A program made the position numbers and the translations under genes. Positions 23,188 through 35,330 of a stretch of DNA of 64,000 bases are shown here, one piece after another. The DNA is from Echinarachnius parma (lineage: Eukaryota > Echinodermata > Echinoidea > Clypeasteroida > Echinarachniidae), in the NCBI GenBank assembly GCA_037951105.1, contig JBAMJV010011168.1, forward strand, positions 32,969-96,968, in the 5' to 3' direction. Every line of letters starts with the position of its first letter. The first letter of the stretch is position 1. The notes under the pieces are model-generated. The model ran no database searches. It saw only the letters and a list, made by a program, of their open reading frames with translations, and was not told the DNA's origin.

Positions 23188-23226
23188 TAATAATAATAAT
23201 TCATTATCTATATAGCGCATTTCCAA
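23188..23226 (-). mobile_element. 3' end fragment of a SINE/LINE
   Basis: AATAATAATAATAATTCATT followed by ATCTATATAGCGCATTT is the reverse of the tail seen at the end of the SINE at 46890-47236. Confidence 0.5.
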
Positions 23227-23863
23227 TTCAAATAATAGTTCCAACTGGTGTAAAGAATGTAAAAGTAGTGAAAACCGATGTTTATTTATCATAAATGTAC
23301 GATTTATAAGCAAAAACAAAAATGAATTTCATGAATCACAGTTACTTTGTACAAACTACGAAAAAAAAAGATTCGCATAAAAGTAATAAAAGCAGCAGAT
23401 GCGAATGCTTTTGCATCGGTTCATATTTTCTTTCATTGCCTGAAATTCTCAAGAGCATTAGATTAAGCTCGGCTAAGTGTAACGCAGGTTTTTTTGGAGG
23501 CCAACGTCATAACGTTCAATTTGCCCGACGATGTCAGGAAGTTAGTTGAGAAACGGCTATGAATAATTTAGCTTCAAATAGTTCATGGAAATCCTAAATG
23601 ACCATCAACCTAAAATCTAAGGGGCCTGTTATTTGAAACTAGATCTATGTATGACTATTTTATTCGAAAGCTAAATCGGTTGATCAGCGAAAGTTTGTAC
23701 CAACGGCTTTAGATCTTAGAACGTATTACGTCCATTATGTTTTCAGGTAAACATATTTACAAGCATTCCGTAAAACCAAATAAATTCGAAAAAAGTATTT
23801 ACTCATACAGCCTAACTTATACATCATTTGCTTACTGAAGTCATTTTCGAAAGAAAACAAAAA

Positions 23864-24143
23864 TCACAATTTGATTTCTGTCTGTTCGGCCTTCTGCCCC
23901 TCCTTCTGCCTAATAGGCAAGCTTGGTGGGTCCTTGAGAGGTATTTCATATCCGATGTCGTCTCTGTTGGCACTGGTGTTTGCATATTCAGGAGGATTGG
24001 GTCGTAACTCGGTGTAATCCTTGCCAGGGGTCTCTGGATTACCACCGCGGCCTGGTGATTGCAGTGTCGCTGATGACATGACCGGAGACTCGTACACGTG
24101 ATCGACCTCGACCGTTATTCCCTGGCGAGTCGGAGAGGATAGT
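23864..24143 (-). pseudogene. Copy B exon 16: cytoplasmic tail
   Basis: 280 nt, open, stop TGA at 23864. The motifs YESP, YTEL, YANT and YEIP match copy A. Acceptor TTTACAG. The next intron toward the TM exon holds a 512-bp TTAA-flanked element. Confidence 0.82.
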
Positions 24144-24231
24144 CTGTAAACAAAGTACAATCAATTTGTCTTGTTCGTAATTCAAATAATGCAAATAATC
24201 GGGCGTTGTAAACTCAGTCAGCAAACCTTAA

Positions 24232-24743
24232 AGGGGTAGTACAGTTTTGGTAAGGCTGAACTTTAGTAACCAAACCTAGACAGTAACATTATAAACTAAT
24301 AGTTATAACTCTATAAAGGTATACAAAATTACAAACGACTAAGTAAAAAGCCTGTTATCATTCAAAAAGAGCCATTAAAACACAAGAGGGCACTTTCCAG
24401 AAAGGCATTGGTTTCAACCATTTTTCATACAAAATTATGCATGTGATGTTTTATTGAAATAAGGATTAAATATAGATCATCAACAACTATTTAAAAAACG
24501 CTTTTGAAATTTTTTGAAAAAGTGCAAGCATTTAAAAAATTTTTTGAAAAAATCATATTATTTTGGCCCCAAATAATTATAAGATCAGATATATTTATTG
24601 ATATTTCAGCCGTTTCTGGGTCGATTTTGACCAAATAAAGTTTTAAAATTGCATGTTCTCTCAAATTCGACACTCAGTATTTCATTACCTCACAAAAAAA
24701 CTGTGATGTGCAGCGCCCTTTCTACCAAAACTAAACTACCCCT
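24232..24743. mobile_element. TTAA-flanked element with empty site in block 1
   Basis: TTAA at 24228-24231 and 24744-24747; ends AGGGGTAGTACAG and AACTACCCCT. Copy A has the uninterrupted site AACCTTAAGTTGCC at 1975-1988, so the duplicated target is TTAA (or the nested TA). Confidence 0.8.
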
Positions 24744-25106
24744 TTAAGTTGCCTGTCGATGTTGGGTTGTCAATACTAATTATATACACAAGAATATCAA
24801 GTGATTGTAGGTCTATAAAGAATGATTTGTTGCTATACATTATATCCGGGAGACGTTCAATAAGATCTCGAAAAGTCATACTTTGTTTAATTGAATAAAG
24901 GAAAATATGTTATTATAAAATATTAAATTGGCAGTAGCGTAATAAGGACCAGCTAAATGGAACTCCATAACAAAGGTTATAAAAGGAGTTTATGTTATTT
25001 CAACTGGATCGGGGCATGAGGGTGGTGAGGGCCGGAAATGAGGGGCATTTTACACCCTTGCACCATCTAGCTATACGCCAATACTTTGAGTTGATACAAA
25101 ACATAC

Positions 25107-26409
25107 CGTTTGACTCTTACTAATGTCCAAACCAGAGCCGCAGAAAGAGCGACAATGACAACTGCCATGACAGCAATGACAGCAGTCATGATAGTAGTAT
25201 TGCGATCTGTAGGAAGAGTTCAGATGGAAATTAGATATTTAACATGGCAACAATTGCTTTGAGAACGTATCGCCACCTCATAGTGAAAGAAACGGTTAGG
25301 ATTGTATTTAGGTAAGATAATAACAACAATAATGTATAACATGTATATACTACCTGTACTAGCATCACCTCAACATAAAGGGTATAAAAGGTAAAAAGGG
25401 CTATAAAGTTAGGGTTAGTTTTAGGGTACGGTTTCGAGCTAGAAAGCTAGACAGGAATATCAAAGTAATTGATTCAGGACTGAAATTTCAGGTGAATATG
25501 CCAACAAAAATTAAGCTGGCACTATCTGAAGAGCTCATTTGCAAAAGGGGTTAGATCCACTTTTTCAACTTTGGAGTAAAGCAGGTTTCTTTGACAAACT
25601 TTGTACACATGCCTATGGGAATATGAAAATTGAACTTTCTATATTTTTATTTTGAGTGAGTAAATTGTCCTATAATTTGGATACTACATATTTACGTAGC
25701 TTATTAATGTACTTATATCGCTAACTCAATTTGTATGGAAAGTGGATCTAACCCCTTTTGCAAATGAGCTCTTCATTTGTCAATTACAATGTGTTATCAT
25801 TAGCCTTAACGGTACGGGTTAAGAATGTGAGTCCCACCTGACACGAATGTCCTCGCTATGGCCGGGGCTGACCAGTTACTTGCTCCTTCACCATTCACAG
25901 TCCTCACCTGGATATAACATTGGAATGTAGAGTAACTAATGCTGTATTGAATTTCACTTTCAACGAGTACCCGTATGTGTTGATCACTCATACATGTCAT
26001 ATGTCGCATGGTCACACCAAGTATTATGACGATAACATAAACCATTAAACCAATGAAATAATACGACACACAATCAAAGCTACGCATCGATTTATTTATT
26101 TTAATATTCACCGCAAATTCCTGCTCATGTTATGTTTAAATGAGAGATCTTATCTTTACATATAGCTCACCATTATAATGTAATTCGTCTCTGGCGCCAG
26201 GCCTTCGATGGTGTACTCTACCTCGAGGCTTGAACCTAGCACCTCCTCCAGAGTCGCCTGAGCACCAGCACGATCAGAATCAAGTTGGTACTGGATCTCA
26301 TACTTCTGGATGTTCCCGTTAAGGTTTTCAGGCACCGCCGCTGACCATGATACAGTCAAGGAAGTGAGCGTGCTGTATAGAATCGCAATTCTGCCAGGGG
26401 GTGGGGCAG
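25107..26409 (-). pseudogene. Copy B exons 13-15: FN3 domain 3 and transmembrane helix
   Basis: Exons 26171-26409, 25837-25906 and 25107-25206 keep lengths, phases and splice sites of copy A (239, 70 and 100 nt) and are open. The TM segment again ends in RVKR. An inverted-repeat element (25528-25774) sits in the last intron. Confidence 0.82.
25528..25774. mobile_element. Short perfect-TIR element
   Basis: About 35-bp inverted ends beginning GAAGAGCTCATTTGCAAAAG. Absent from block 1 (near 3490). Possible 4-bp target ATYT. No coding frame. Confidence 0.7.
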
Positions 26410-26690
26410 CTGCAATAGTTTGATAGAAACATAATAATATTACATTTTGCTTCTTTATTAAATGAATGCTAGTGGCTTACCATGGATAGTAATACCCCTA
26501 GTATATACTATCGATTGTCAGATAATCATAATTTGATCACCATGACATTGTCACCTTTAATTTTACATGCATTTACAATGATATTTTATAGTATTTGACT
26601 ACGGATAAACATAATACAAATATTGTGCCTAAATTACAAGCGTATGATCGGCCTTTAAACCTCGACTTTATGTTTTAACATAATTCTTAC

Positions 26691-28131
26691 TTTCTTCCGC
26701 TGTCCTGACAACGATTGGGTTATTTCTAGCACTTTCTTCATCTTTATTCCCCGCTGTTACATAAACAGTGTAGTCCAGATTATGTTTGCAGGCCAGTCAA
26801 GAGCAATGATTGACTTGTTAAATCAGTAACAATCATCGATTCAGCACTTCCACCCGAGGATGAAAAGCTAATCCTGTAGAAATTCTGGCCACTCCTACAC
26901 GGAAAATGAGGACTCTGGCAGAGCCTAGAAATGAAACGAGCATGAAGAGCTATATTGCGATGCATATGATATTACGCATTATAAATTATCATATTTACTC
27001 ATACATGATTTCCGTGAAATAATGCTTTCACTATAATGTTTATTTACTACTGCACTAAATTGATTTATAAATAATGATGAAGAAAAAGGAATACATTTGT
27101 TCTGCTTGCATTACCCTTTTACATAATCCGGTTAAACAATATACTAAACAATATACTTAGGAACATGTACTTAAACTGACTATATATAACTTTATATACT
27201 ACTAAAAAAAGGTTCACTTTTTTCTTAACTTGTATTTTTTCCAAGCTATGAGTGAGGTCTTACCTAATTCTTTCATTTTTTGTTTGACTACATGGTGTCC
27301 TCATTGGAATAAAAAAAAAAATGATACAAGAGACATTATGCAACAACTGAACCACATGTGATATTGATTACAGTGTGTTTGAGGTCATTCAGGAGTAAAA
27401 TATGTCATTTTATACTTTTATACACAAAATAGAAAGTGATCCTTAACTTTTTTTGAGTAGTGTATATAATCACGAAACGATACACATTGATCACCATGTT
27501 CCCATAAAAGTAAAAGAAAGACCTACCTGCCAGAAGACTTGTAGCTGCCTTGGATTCACTGCTTCCACCGCAACACCAGATGGTGAGGCACTGGGTACTG
27601 CAGTAGAAAGAAAAATAATAACATGAACAATCATACAATTCCTGTAAATATTTTATTATTGGAAAAGCTTTTTAAACAAAAATCAAGTAAGAAATGTGTT
27701 ATGATCGTAGGTTGAAATATATCTTTTTCTTTCTCTAACCCACGCATCTCGGGCTGCTCCCATTAGTTTGTATGTAGCAACATGTTATATACACATGACA
27801 TGTAGTGAGTTTATTTACTTACTTCCACACAGCGTTCTAGCAATCGTTGTCGGGGATCTCGGACCAACGCCATTTGCTCCTTCCCTTGCGGCCGCCACAC
27901 TGAACTCGTAGGCAGTGTCCGAGTCCAGACCACTTACGGACGCAGACGTCATACTTGCTCCAACTGTCGCTGCCTGTATCCAGTGTTCAGCCCCATACCG
28001 AGTGACGTATGCTGTGTATTCTATGATCGGGGGATCCCCCACGTCATCGACCGTCCACCCTGACCATTGGAGGATAGCTGAAGAGGATGTCACGCTGGAC
28101 ACACTTGGTGGATCATCAAGTACAGGCAGCA
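26691..28131 (-). pseudogene. Copy B exons 10-12: FN3 domains 1 and 2, frameshifted
   Basis: Exons 27823-28131 and 27527-27597 are open. Exon 26691-26924 carries two single-base insertions relative to copy A: near 26901 (CACGGAAAATG for CACACAAATG on the plus strand) and near 26780 (AGATTATG for AGATATG). The first brings a TAG into frame at 26895-26897. Confidence 0.83.
27197..27462. mobile_element. TA-flanked mariner-type MITE
   Basis: The right end reads CTTTTTTTGAGTAGTG before TA; the left end is a diverged inverse (TACTACTAAAAAAAG). Specific to block 2 (copy B intron). Confidence 0.6.
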
Positions 28132-28462
28132 CTGGAAATGTGACACATTGGGAACAATAAATGACCAACACTTTGTAGAACGTGTTGTCTGCACCTCATG
28201 GTATGTATTATATCAAACTGACTATGTAAAGCCCTTTGAGCGTAAACTGTAAATGTTTAAGAAATACATGCTGCTTCCAATGTGCAATTGCTATGTAAGA
28301 GCTAAGTAGTTTATATCAATCATTACTTATTTCTGCGATAAGTTAGAATACGGAAGAAAGATTGTGTCTAGAAGATACAAGGTTTATATTATTAAAAAGT
28401 TTTTCTTAAAATGAATATGATATTTCTCTTTAGTACTACACATAAATACCAAGCTATCTTAC

Positions 28463-28747
28463 CATAAGTCAAAGTAGTCGTTGAAAAAGATACACAATTT
28501 TGACCAGCAGTGTAAACGCACAGATAATCTCCAGCATATAAATTGTTGACATCAAAGACGACAGCGAGCCCTCCATCCTCTTCCATACTATGATCCCTCA
28601 CGATCCCATCATTTACAACCTGGGTTCTGTTGATACGATAAAAGTTCACAGCCCCCTCATTTGGCAGCGGGTTGCCAGTGACGTGAGAGGTGAATGATAC
28701 CATTGACAGAGGATTCACCTTCTCGTTGGGAGTAACCCGTGTTATTC
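28463..28747 (-). pseudogene. Copy B exon 9: third Ig domain, first cysteine lost
   Basis: 285 nt, open. The copy A string SFTCHV is SFTSHV here, so the Ig disulphide cannot form in the usual way. A new cysteine occurs in AGQNCVSF. Such a change is in line with relaxed constraint. Confidence 0.82.
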
Positions 28748-29346
28748 CTGAAAAGAACGTGAAATGGAAAATTCAAAGAGTGTTATCAATACATTAATTT
28801 ATAATATTCGGGAACCTGGTGTGCGACTTATTAGTTTGTTGGAAAGTAATAACAAAATCTAGAGGGGATAGAGAGGGTGTGTGTGGGGGGGGGGGGGGGG
28901 GGGGGTAATGGATTATTGTATAGGCATGGAACCGTGTAAACATATATTATGAATATTATGATAATAAATCAACCTAAATGTGGGGGATTTCTGTTTAAAA
29001 AAAAACCACATTGATCAAAATAAGGGTTACATTGATTAGAAATACAATGTTTTTCATGTTGAGAATCTCACAAGAATATATAAGTTTATACAATAATTAT
29101 GTAATTATAAAATTCTTGTCTAGGAGACAATGCAAGATGTAGACGTTGATTATGTTGATAACCATACTTGTTGCATGTACATTTCGTCAAACCAACACGT
29201 AATCTTTGAATAGAAATTAATTCCATGGAAACATTATCAATACGATTGAAAAACGTTTGGGTTATGTTTTGCGATAAGCTGATGATTAGTAGGACAATTA
29301 ACGCCGATTGTATTAAACAGCTCCCTCAGTTAAATGTCTTGGTATA

Positions 29347-29816
29347 CAGGGTGTCCCCCTAAAAACGTAACGGGGCACGTCTTTTCAGTCAATTTGGTCG
29401 TGTAGTTTTTGAGTTAGGGCGTTGTGAGTGACACTATGTCAGGTTCCCATTTTTGTCAATTTTTACCAAGTCAGTGTCTGATAAATCGCATGTACTGCCC
29501 GTCATAGCATCCAACAACGAGCAATACACGCGCCATTGTTAGTGTGTTTGCAGCTGTGTGCCGAAGGAATGGGCATATTTGTTCTATAATATGACGGGCA
29601 GTACGCCCGATTTATCAGGCACTTGGTAAAAATTTACAAAAATAGGAACCCGACATGGTGTCACACACATCGCTCTAAAACAAAAACTACACGTCGACAA
29701 AAAATGACTGTTCTTGGTATCGTTTTCCATTGGAAAAGACACCCTATCCGATGGATATATACATCTTGTTACTATATTTTGGGAAGTGCCCCGTTCGTTT
29801 TCTTGGGGACACGCTG
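29347..29816. mobile_element. TA-flanked mariner-type MITE (CAGGGTGTCC ends)
   Basis: Ends CAGGGTGTCCCCCTAAAA and GGGGACACGCTG with TA on both sides, long imperfect arms, no transposase frame. Block 1 has the unoccupied TA near 7271. Confidence 0.75.
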
Positions 29817-30079
29817 TATAGGTGGCTACCCCAAAGTTAGCTTATTATAACGGATTTCACTATTAAACATAATACGAGCAGGCAATACTCTCTCCACACG
29901 CATGGTTAAAAGATGGTTTATCGATAAAATTGGTAAGCAATATTTGTTTTGCTAATAATCATTATATTCATTATAATCATTGTAACATAAAGGCTTTGTG
30001 ACCGTTTTCTCTTGATTGGCAAAACCGAATTAGAACAGAACCAAAGTAAATACACACGTATAAGTTTGTAGCATCTTAC

Positions 30080-30723
30080 CATACTGACAATCTGGCTCAA
30101 GCCATTGCCCAATGCACTGTGTATTACAAATCCCAGTCACTTTGTTACATGCTTGATCCACGCAGTGGCACTGCTCAGCGCAATCGAGTCCGTAGAAACC
30201 TTCACGACATTCTGATTTGAAAAATGCAACACAGTCTAATTACATGGCAAAGTTATAATGACTGTGTGATAAAACAAAACGTACACACGTTTGTTGCTCT
30301 GGTTTATAATATGTTGCAATTATGTTCTTTGCACACATTTTCATTATTTGTATATTTTTAAAGACACAAGTAAGCTCACTTGAACATTCATTTGAAGGAC
30401 ATTTTTGTATAAGATATCTAACAACAGACACAAACGCGTCCATGCAGGCAATATACTGTGTACTGAACAATTCAGCAATATAAATTTTTTTATCATCGTG
30501 CATTTAAATGCCTAATGTTTACTTATATACAGTATCTTAAACACATATCAAATGAATTCACTCTTACCTTCACAGAAGACCTGTCCATCATACACATTAT
30601 ACCCAGCAGCACAATCCTGTTGAGGACATTCCCCGGTATTCTTGTTACATGCAATATTGTCCACACAATGACACTTGTCAATGCATTCACTTCCATAGTA
30701 ACCAGCATCACAGACATCAGGGA
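30080..30723 (-). pseudogene. Copy B exons 7-8: EGF modules 4 and 5
   Basis: Exons 30568-30723 (156 nt) and 30080-30211 (132 nt) are open and the same lengths as in copy A, with conserved cysteines and splice sites (donors GTAAGA in both). Confidence 0.82.
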
Positions 30724-31050
30724 CTGAAATAAAAAAAAGAACACATTGTTAAAAACAACCATTACTCTCAACTTTCGCTTTGGGCAATTTGTTCATAATT
30801 CAAAACAGATGCGGCAATTTGAAGGGGAAATACATAAGTATATTAGTTATGAATATACATAAATGGACCGTTGATCCTGCTCGAACAACATCATGTGTAT
30901 TTATTGATGTATGTACAATTTTTTTAATTTTTTAATATAACATACCATTTTCCTTTTACTTGCGTATACAGATCAATGTTTTATATAATTGGCGGCTCTT
31001 TATAGATAGGTTTGATAATTAAAAGCATTATTGAGTCATTTGAGACTTAC

Positions 31051-31084
31051 TTTGGCAGTTATCACCTGACCTCCCTGTCTCGCA
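31051..31084 (-). pseudogene. Copy B exon 6 remnant at a deletion breakpoint
   Basis: Only the last 34 nt of the EGF exon (with its GTAAGT donor) match copy A 8415-8448. Identity stops at about 31084 and resumes near 31122 with sequence corresponding to copy A at about 11735. The deleted interval in A terms is about 8449-11735, including the FCLPDPYGCSC exon. Confidence 0.8.
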
Positions 31085-31332
31085 GTCAAATTTAAAATCG
31101 ACACTCGCATTAATTCAGCTGTAAAAAGGGTACTGTTTGTAACCGTCCGTCTTGGGTCAAAACCGTTTGATGACGTATAAGCTTACCGTTTTTCTTCACA
31201 TCAAAGAAGAACTATTCCTAGTATTATGTTTTGATAATCTCGCTATTGATTTAGATTTTCTAGAAACAAAATAATATATCATTTCCAATTTATTGGGGGA
31301 AAGGTCGAGTCTTCCGGGTATCCGATTGTGCC

Positions 31333-31858
31333 CAACCCTGCCGGAAAGAACACACTCAACCACATTGTGATAACAATATAACACTCTGTGTTTCACAGTG
31401 TGGACTACAATGTTAAATTCGAGTGTTTTCACAGTGTGAAAACCAATTCACACTGTGAACACACTGTGAGGGCACTATGGTCATAGTGTTTGTTTGTTTT
31501 TACTTCCGTATAAAAAGTCAACATCATAACAATACATGGAGATGCATATATACAAATAAAAGAATTGTACAAATCATACATGAATAAACAATATACAAGT
31601 GATGAGAAGAACGGCTGGATAACCCACATTCAGCTGTAGGGCATTAGACCCTACTGTGAAATTTACTGCGTTTACAGTGTGTAAAATGGTACATTCACAC
31701 TGTGTATCTCAGCAATTTCACAGTGTGTTCACTGTGTGATTGGGCTTTCGCACTGTGAAAACGCTCGAATTTAACATTGTGATCCACACTGTGAATAACA
31801 GTGTGTTCACACTGTCTTTACACTGTGGATGAGTGTGTTCTTTCCAGCAGGGAACAGT
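31333..31858. mobile_element. Inverted-repeat element rich in CACAGTGTG
   Basis: Ends CCTGCCGGAAAGAACACACTC and GAGTGTGTTCTTTCC with many internal CACAGTGTG/CACACTGTG words. A related copy is at 47690-47938. It lies in the intron where copy B suffered its deletion. Confidence 0.7.
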
Positions 31859-32433
31859 GGTAACATCTGCCTTGATATTTGAATGAAAACAGCCTCCTAA
31901 ATGAGACTTTCAGATGTTGTTCTACCATTTAACTCTTAACGTGCCAGAGATTGTAAGGCTCTATGGCATTTGTGTGTATTGTAACTCGCAAAAATGCGAC
32001 CTTGGCACTCAAGGAGTTAAGCAAGGTACCCGACATGTGTTAGACACTAACGTTAAAGCCACGTAATAGTATTGGGAAACGCCTCACACACAAACAAATG
32101 AAAAATACGCTTTTATCACCAACCATGTGAAAGTAGGTATCCTAACTTATCTGTTAATGTAAAGATTTAGACAAACACTGCGCTGATGCTGAACAGCTTG
32201 TTTTCTTTAAAATTTACATAAATCGACCATTACTCAAACATATGTTTAACTAGGTATAAATTGTCTGTTAACAAATTTGTGTTTCTCGAAGAAAAAAAAT
32301 AAAGCACGCTCTATAATATGTGTCATATTTTAATACAATTGTCCTGATTGTAACATGGTTTGAAATACATTAAGTTAAACCCCCTAGTACCACCGATGCA
32401 TGCATGTTATGACAGAATGTTATGAGTACTCAC

Positions 32434-33132
32434 TATCAAGGCAATTTGGTCCTTTGAAGTTGTTCGGGCAGATGCAGAGTCCAGAATGATCATCACACAC
32501 TCCTCCATTGTAGCACTTATCACACACCCCGACACAGTCAGGGGGTCCCCACATATTGGCTTCACATTCTGAAATGAGAACAATTAAACATCAGAGAAGA
32601 CAAAATGAAACAGAGTCGATTTGCGGGTTTTGAGCTGGGTGGTCACATATATAAAATATAGTTATTTAACATTAATAGTTGCAATGCAAATGTTTCAATA
32701 ATATCTATCACACCTACGAAGTGATTAGCTAAGGTTAAAAGATGAAACGTTAACAATGCAGTCAAATCTTCAAATAAAGACTACATATTATAACATAAAA
32801 AGTTGTCTTAAATTTTAAGACTTTGTTTACTATTTTCGTGAGAAGCGGATTTTTGATCTTACCTCTGACTATGAACCTATACAGGGAGCCACGTGCAGAA
32901 GACCTTTCAGTGTTGTAGTAGATCTCGTATATTCCCTCATCTGAAGCCTGGATCGGGTCCGAAACTTGATAGGATAATTGCCCAAGATTCACTTGTGCAC
33001 CTCCATCCCTTCTCCAGACAATGGCATTACTTTGGGCATTGGGTTGTGCTACTTGTGTCATGTCAATGGATACACCAGTATCACCAACATTCACTGTTCT
33101 AGTAAAGACTCCATCACTTGGCTCAAACTTGG
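32434..33132 (-). pseudogene. Copy B exons 3-4: second Ig domain and EGF module 1
   Basis: Exon 32863-33132 (270 nt, one codon shorter than in A) again lacks cysteines and ends LYRFIVRG. Exon 32434-32568 (135 nt) holds the EGF module with CYNGGVCDD. The intron between them is only 294 bp; in copy A it is 1875 bp because of inserted or retained sequence. Confidence 0.82.
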
Positions 33133-33244
33133 CTGTAGTTCAGAAATAAGTAAGCAAAATATGTGGTAACGTAAACATTTCCTATACATTCATACTATTA
33201 TTATGATACAACATAGGTTATATGATTTTATATTATTACGTTAT

Positions 33245-33330
33245 ATTATTAAATCAAACATAGTCTATATAGAAACTGACCAGACATATATAATATAAAT
33301 AAAAAGAAAAGAAAATGGCATTCCTCCGGG
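33245..33330 (-). mobile_element. Truncated copy of the same tRNA-derived SINE
   Basis: Shares the body (GAAACTGACCA..., AAATGG, ATTCCTCCGGGAT) with 80-224 but stops inside the T arm, so only the 3' body and end of the head remain. Confidence 0.6.
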
Positions 33331-33339
33331 ATAATATTA

Positions 33340-33676
33340 TATTAAATATATTTCAATATGCCGTCAAAAAGGGATATTTATATTTATAAAAGTACTGTCA
33401 TTTTATTTATCATCTTTTCTATTTATTTTGATAGTTCATTTACAGGTTGTTAATTTTTATATCTGATATGTGACATTTGTATACATTGGAATCACTTTTT
33501 TAAGGCTTTGCCTTTCTTTTGATTCCAGACACTTTCATTTGTAACTATAACTTTATATTTTCATTGTATGTTTTATTTTTAAAGTATTAAATAGATTTTG
33601 AATTGAATTGAATTACCTCACAAAAACAATTATTTATTGAAGCGCCCTCTATACCAAACTCAACTATCCCTTTAAA
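33340..33676. mobile_element. LINE 3' tail and truncated TTAA element
   Basis: An AT-rich stretch ends in GAATTGAATTGAATT (33600-33615), a LINE-like pentamer tail. Directly after it, 33616-33671 is the right end of the AGGGATAGTTGAG family closing at TTAA, next to exon 2 of copy B. Confidence 0.5.
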
Positions 33677-33722
33677 GTTTGGGGTATTATTATTTGTAAA
33701 TTGAACTGTCTACACATATTAC

Positions 33723-34040
33723 CATCGCTTCTCGTGAAGAAAGTTGAAACCCTCGTCACATCACGGCCCGCTTTGGTCTCTTGACAGTAGAAAGGCCCAA
33801 ATCCGTATGTTTTCCAACTGCTGCTTGTAAAATTCACGACTCTGACAAACGAATGTTCATCAGAGTGCTGTTGATCGGTTGGTGGTGCTGGTGCTGAGTC
33901 TGATGGTATACCTGATGTCCGCCCGAACTCCAGCGTGACATTTCGGTCTGGTTCACTTCTGTAGCACTACTACTGGTGGAAAGTTCTTGTGTTTATGTTA
34001 GCTTGACCTATTGTCAGTATTGTAAGATGGACAACTTCTC
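33723..34040 (-). pseudogene. Copy B exon 2: Ig-like domain with tandem stop codons
   Basis: 318 nt, the same length and splice sites as copy A exon 2. Just before the conserved CYRSEP the sequence reads CAG TAG TAG TGC, where copy A has TTC TAT CAG TGC. The rest of the frame stays open (TLEFGRT, FVRVVNF, FYCQETKAGRD), so the exon is recent enough to be nearly intact apart from the double stop. A TTAA-type transposon fragment ends at about 33676, just past its donor. Confidence 0.84.
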
Positions 34041-34490
34041 CTGCAATGAAAATGTCGCTGTCAGGAATATAAATTTAGTTGGAAAAAACTAAAACAAATA
34101 TGCAGCACAGAGGCGCATAACTACAGGGAGCATATTGGTCATGCGCGCCATCTATATATACGTAAACAAGAATTTATTTAAATAGGGGAGGAAATATTAA
34201 ATTCAACAATTACACTGTAAGTTATCTTTTCGATCAACCAATTTTCGCTAGCCATGGGTGGTATATCAGATGGATACTTTATGAGGTGCATGGTCATGCG
34301 ATCATATAATGCATGAATGAAAGTTCCTGCATTGCACTATACATGAATATAAGAAAACAAGAAACCGAATTCCGTCGGCTAATACAACTAACATCTTCAA
34401 AAGTGTGTTCATATTGGTATTATCTTGAAAGGGCTCCAGAAATTAAATTGTCGAAATCCACACAACTAACATGCAATATAGCTTGTTGTA

Positions 34491-35330
34491 CACTGTAAAA
34501 CAAATCTCTGTAATTTTACAGCAAATCTGGCATCATCAGAGTCGCCATAAATTCTGATGTAAAAATACAGGTTGGTTGTTATTTTCTCCTACAAACATTT
34601 CATGTATTTTTGTATACAAATTGTATGTTGATTAGAATTACACGAGAATGAATGTAAACAAAATAGTACGAAAACGTTGTATGAATAAAAAAGAAACAAA
34701 AACCCTACCCGAGATTCGAACCCTCGCCAGTAAGATCGTAAGTCAAACGTCCGTACCAATAATGCTAGCGGTAATGTTTACACTTGCTGTGGCAATTATG
34801 CTATATGAGTTATGGATTATAGTGTTACTCTGTTATGGTTAAACAGTGAAATAACTGACAATGAAGTCACAATGATTTAAATCACAACTGTAACATTTTC
34901 CCGATTTGTTCTGATTACATTATATCAGTTTTTGGGCTTCAGCATGAAATGGTATAAGGTATACTGTGAAAAGGAATGACTGAATATCAATGCAAAAACA
35001 CATTAAAACAGGAAAATTTCTGTAGAATCAATTTCCCCCTTTTTTGTGTACATGGGTGTTCCGTAGGAAACATTAAGATGTAAAATTAACGTTGTTAAAC
35101 AACTAGAAGTGTAAAATTACACACAGTGTGTAGTTTAATGACAATTTTTATGTATGATTACTCATTAACTGCTTTAGAAATACAGATTTCATCTGTATAT
35201 CATATTCACCACAACTTTTGCTGTATTTTTACTACAGCCATATCAAATTTACATAAGATCCGCTGTATTTGTACTTTGCTTGTTCGATCTGTATTTTTTT
35301 TAAACTGTACAAAACGGGTTTTTTACAGTG
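34491..35330. mobile_element. TA-flanked TIR element with internal tRNA-like sequence
   Basis: Ends CACTGTAAAACAAATC and GGGTTTTTTACAGTG between TA dinucleotides (34489-34490, 35331-35332). Within it, 34708-34765 on the minus strand has a B box GGGTTCGAATCTCGG and tRNA-like arms, perhaps a nested SINE. Confidence 0.62.

Noticed and set aside
31429..31858. CRISPR-like array because of repeated CACAGTGTG words
   Set aside because: Spacing is irregular, words are half-palindromes within a transposon hairpin, and the DNA is animal.
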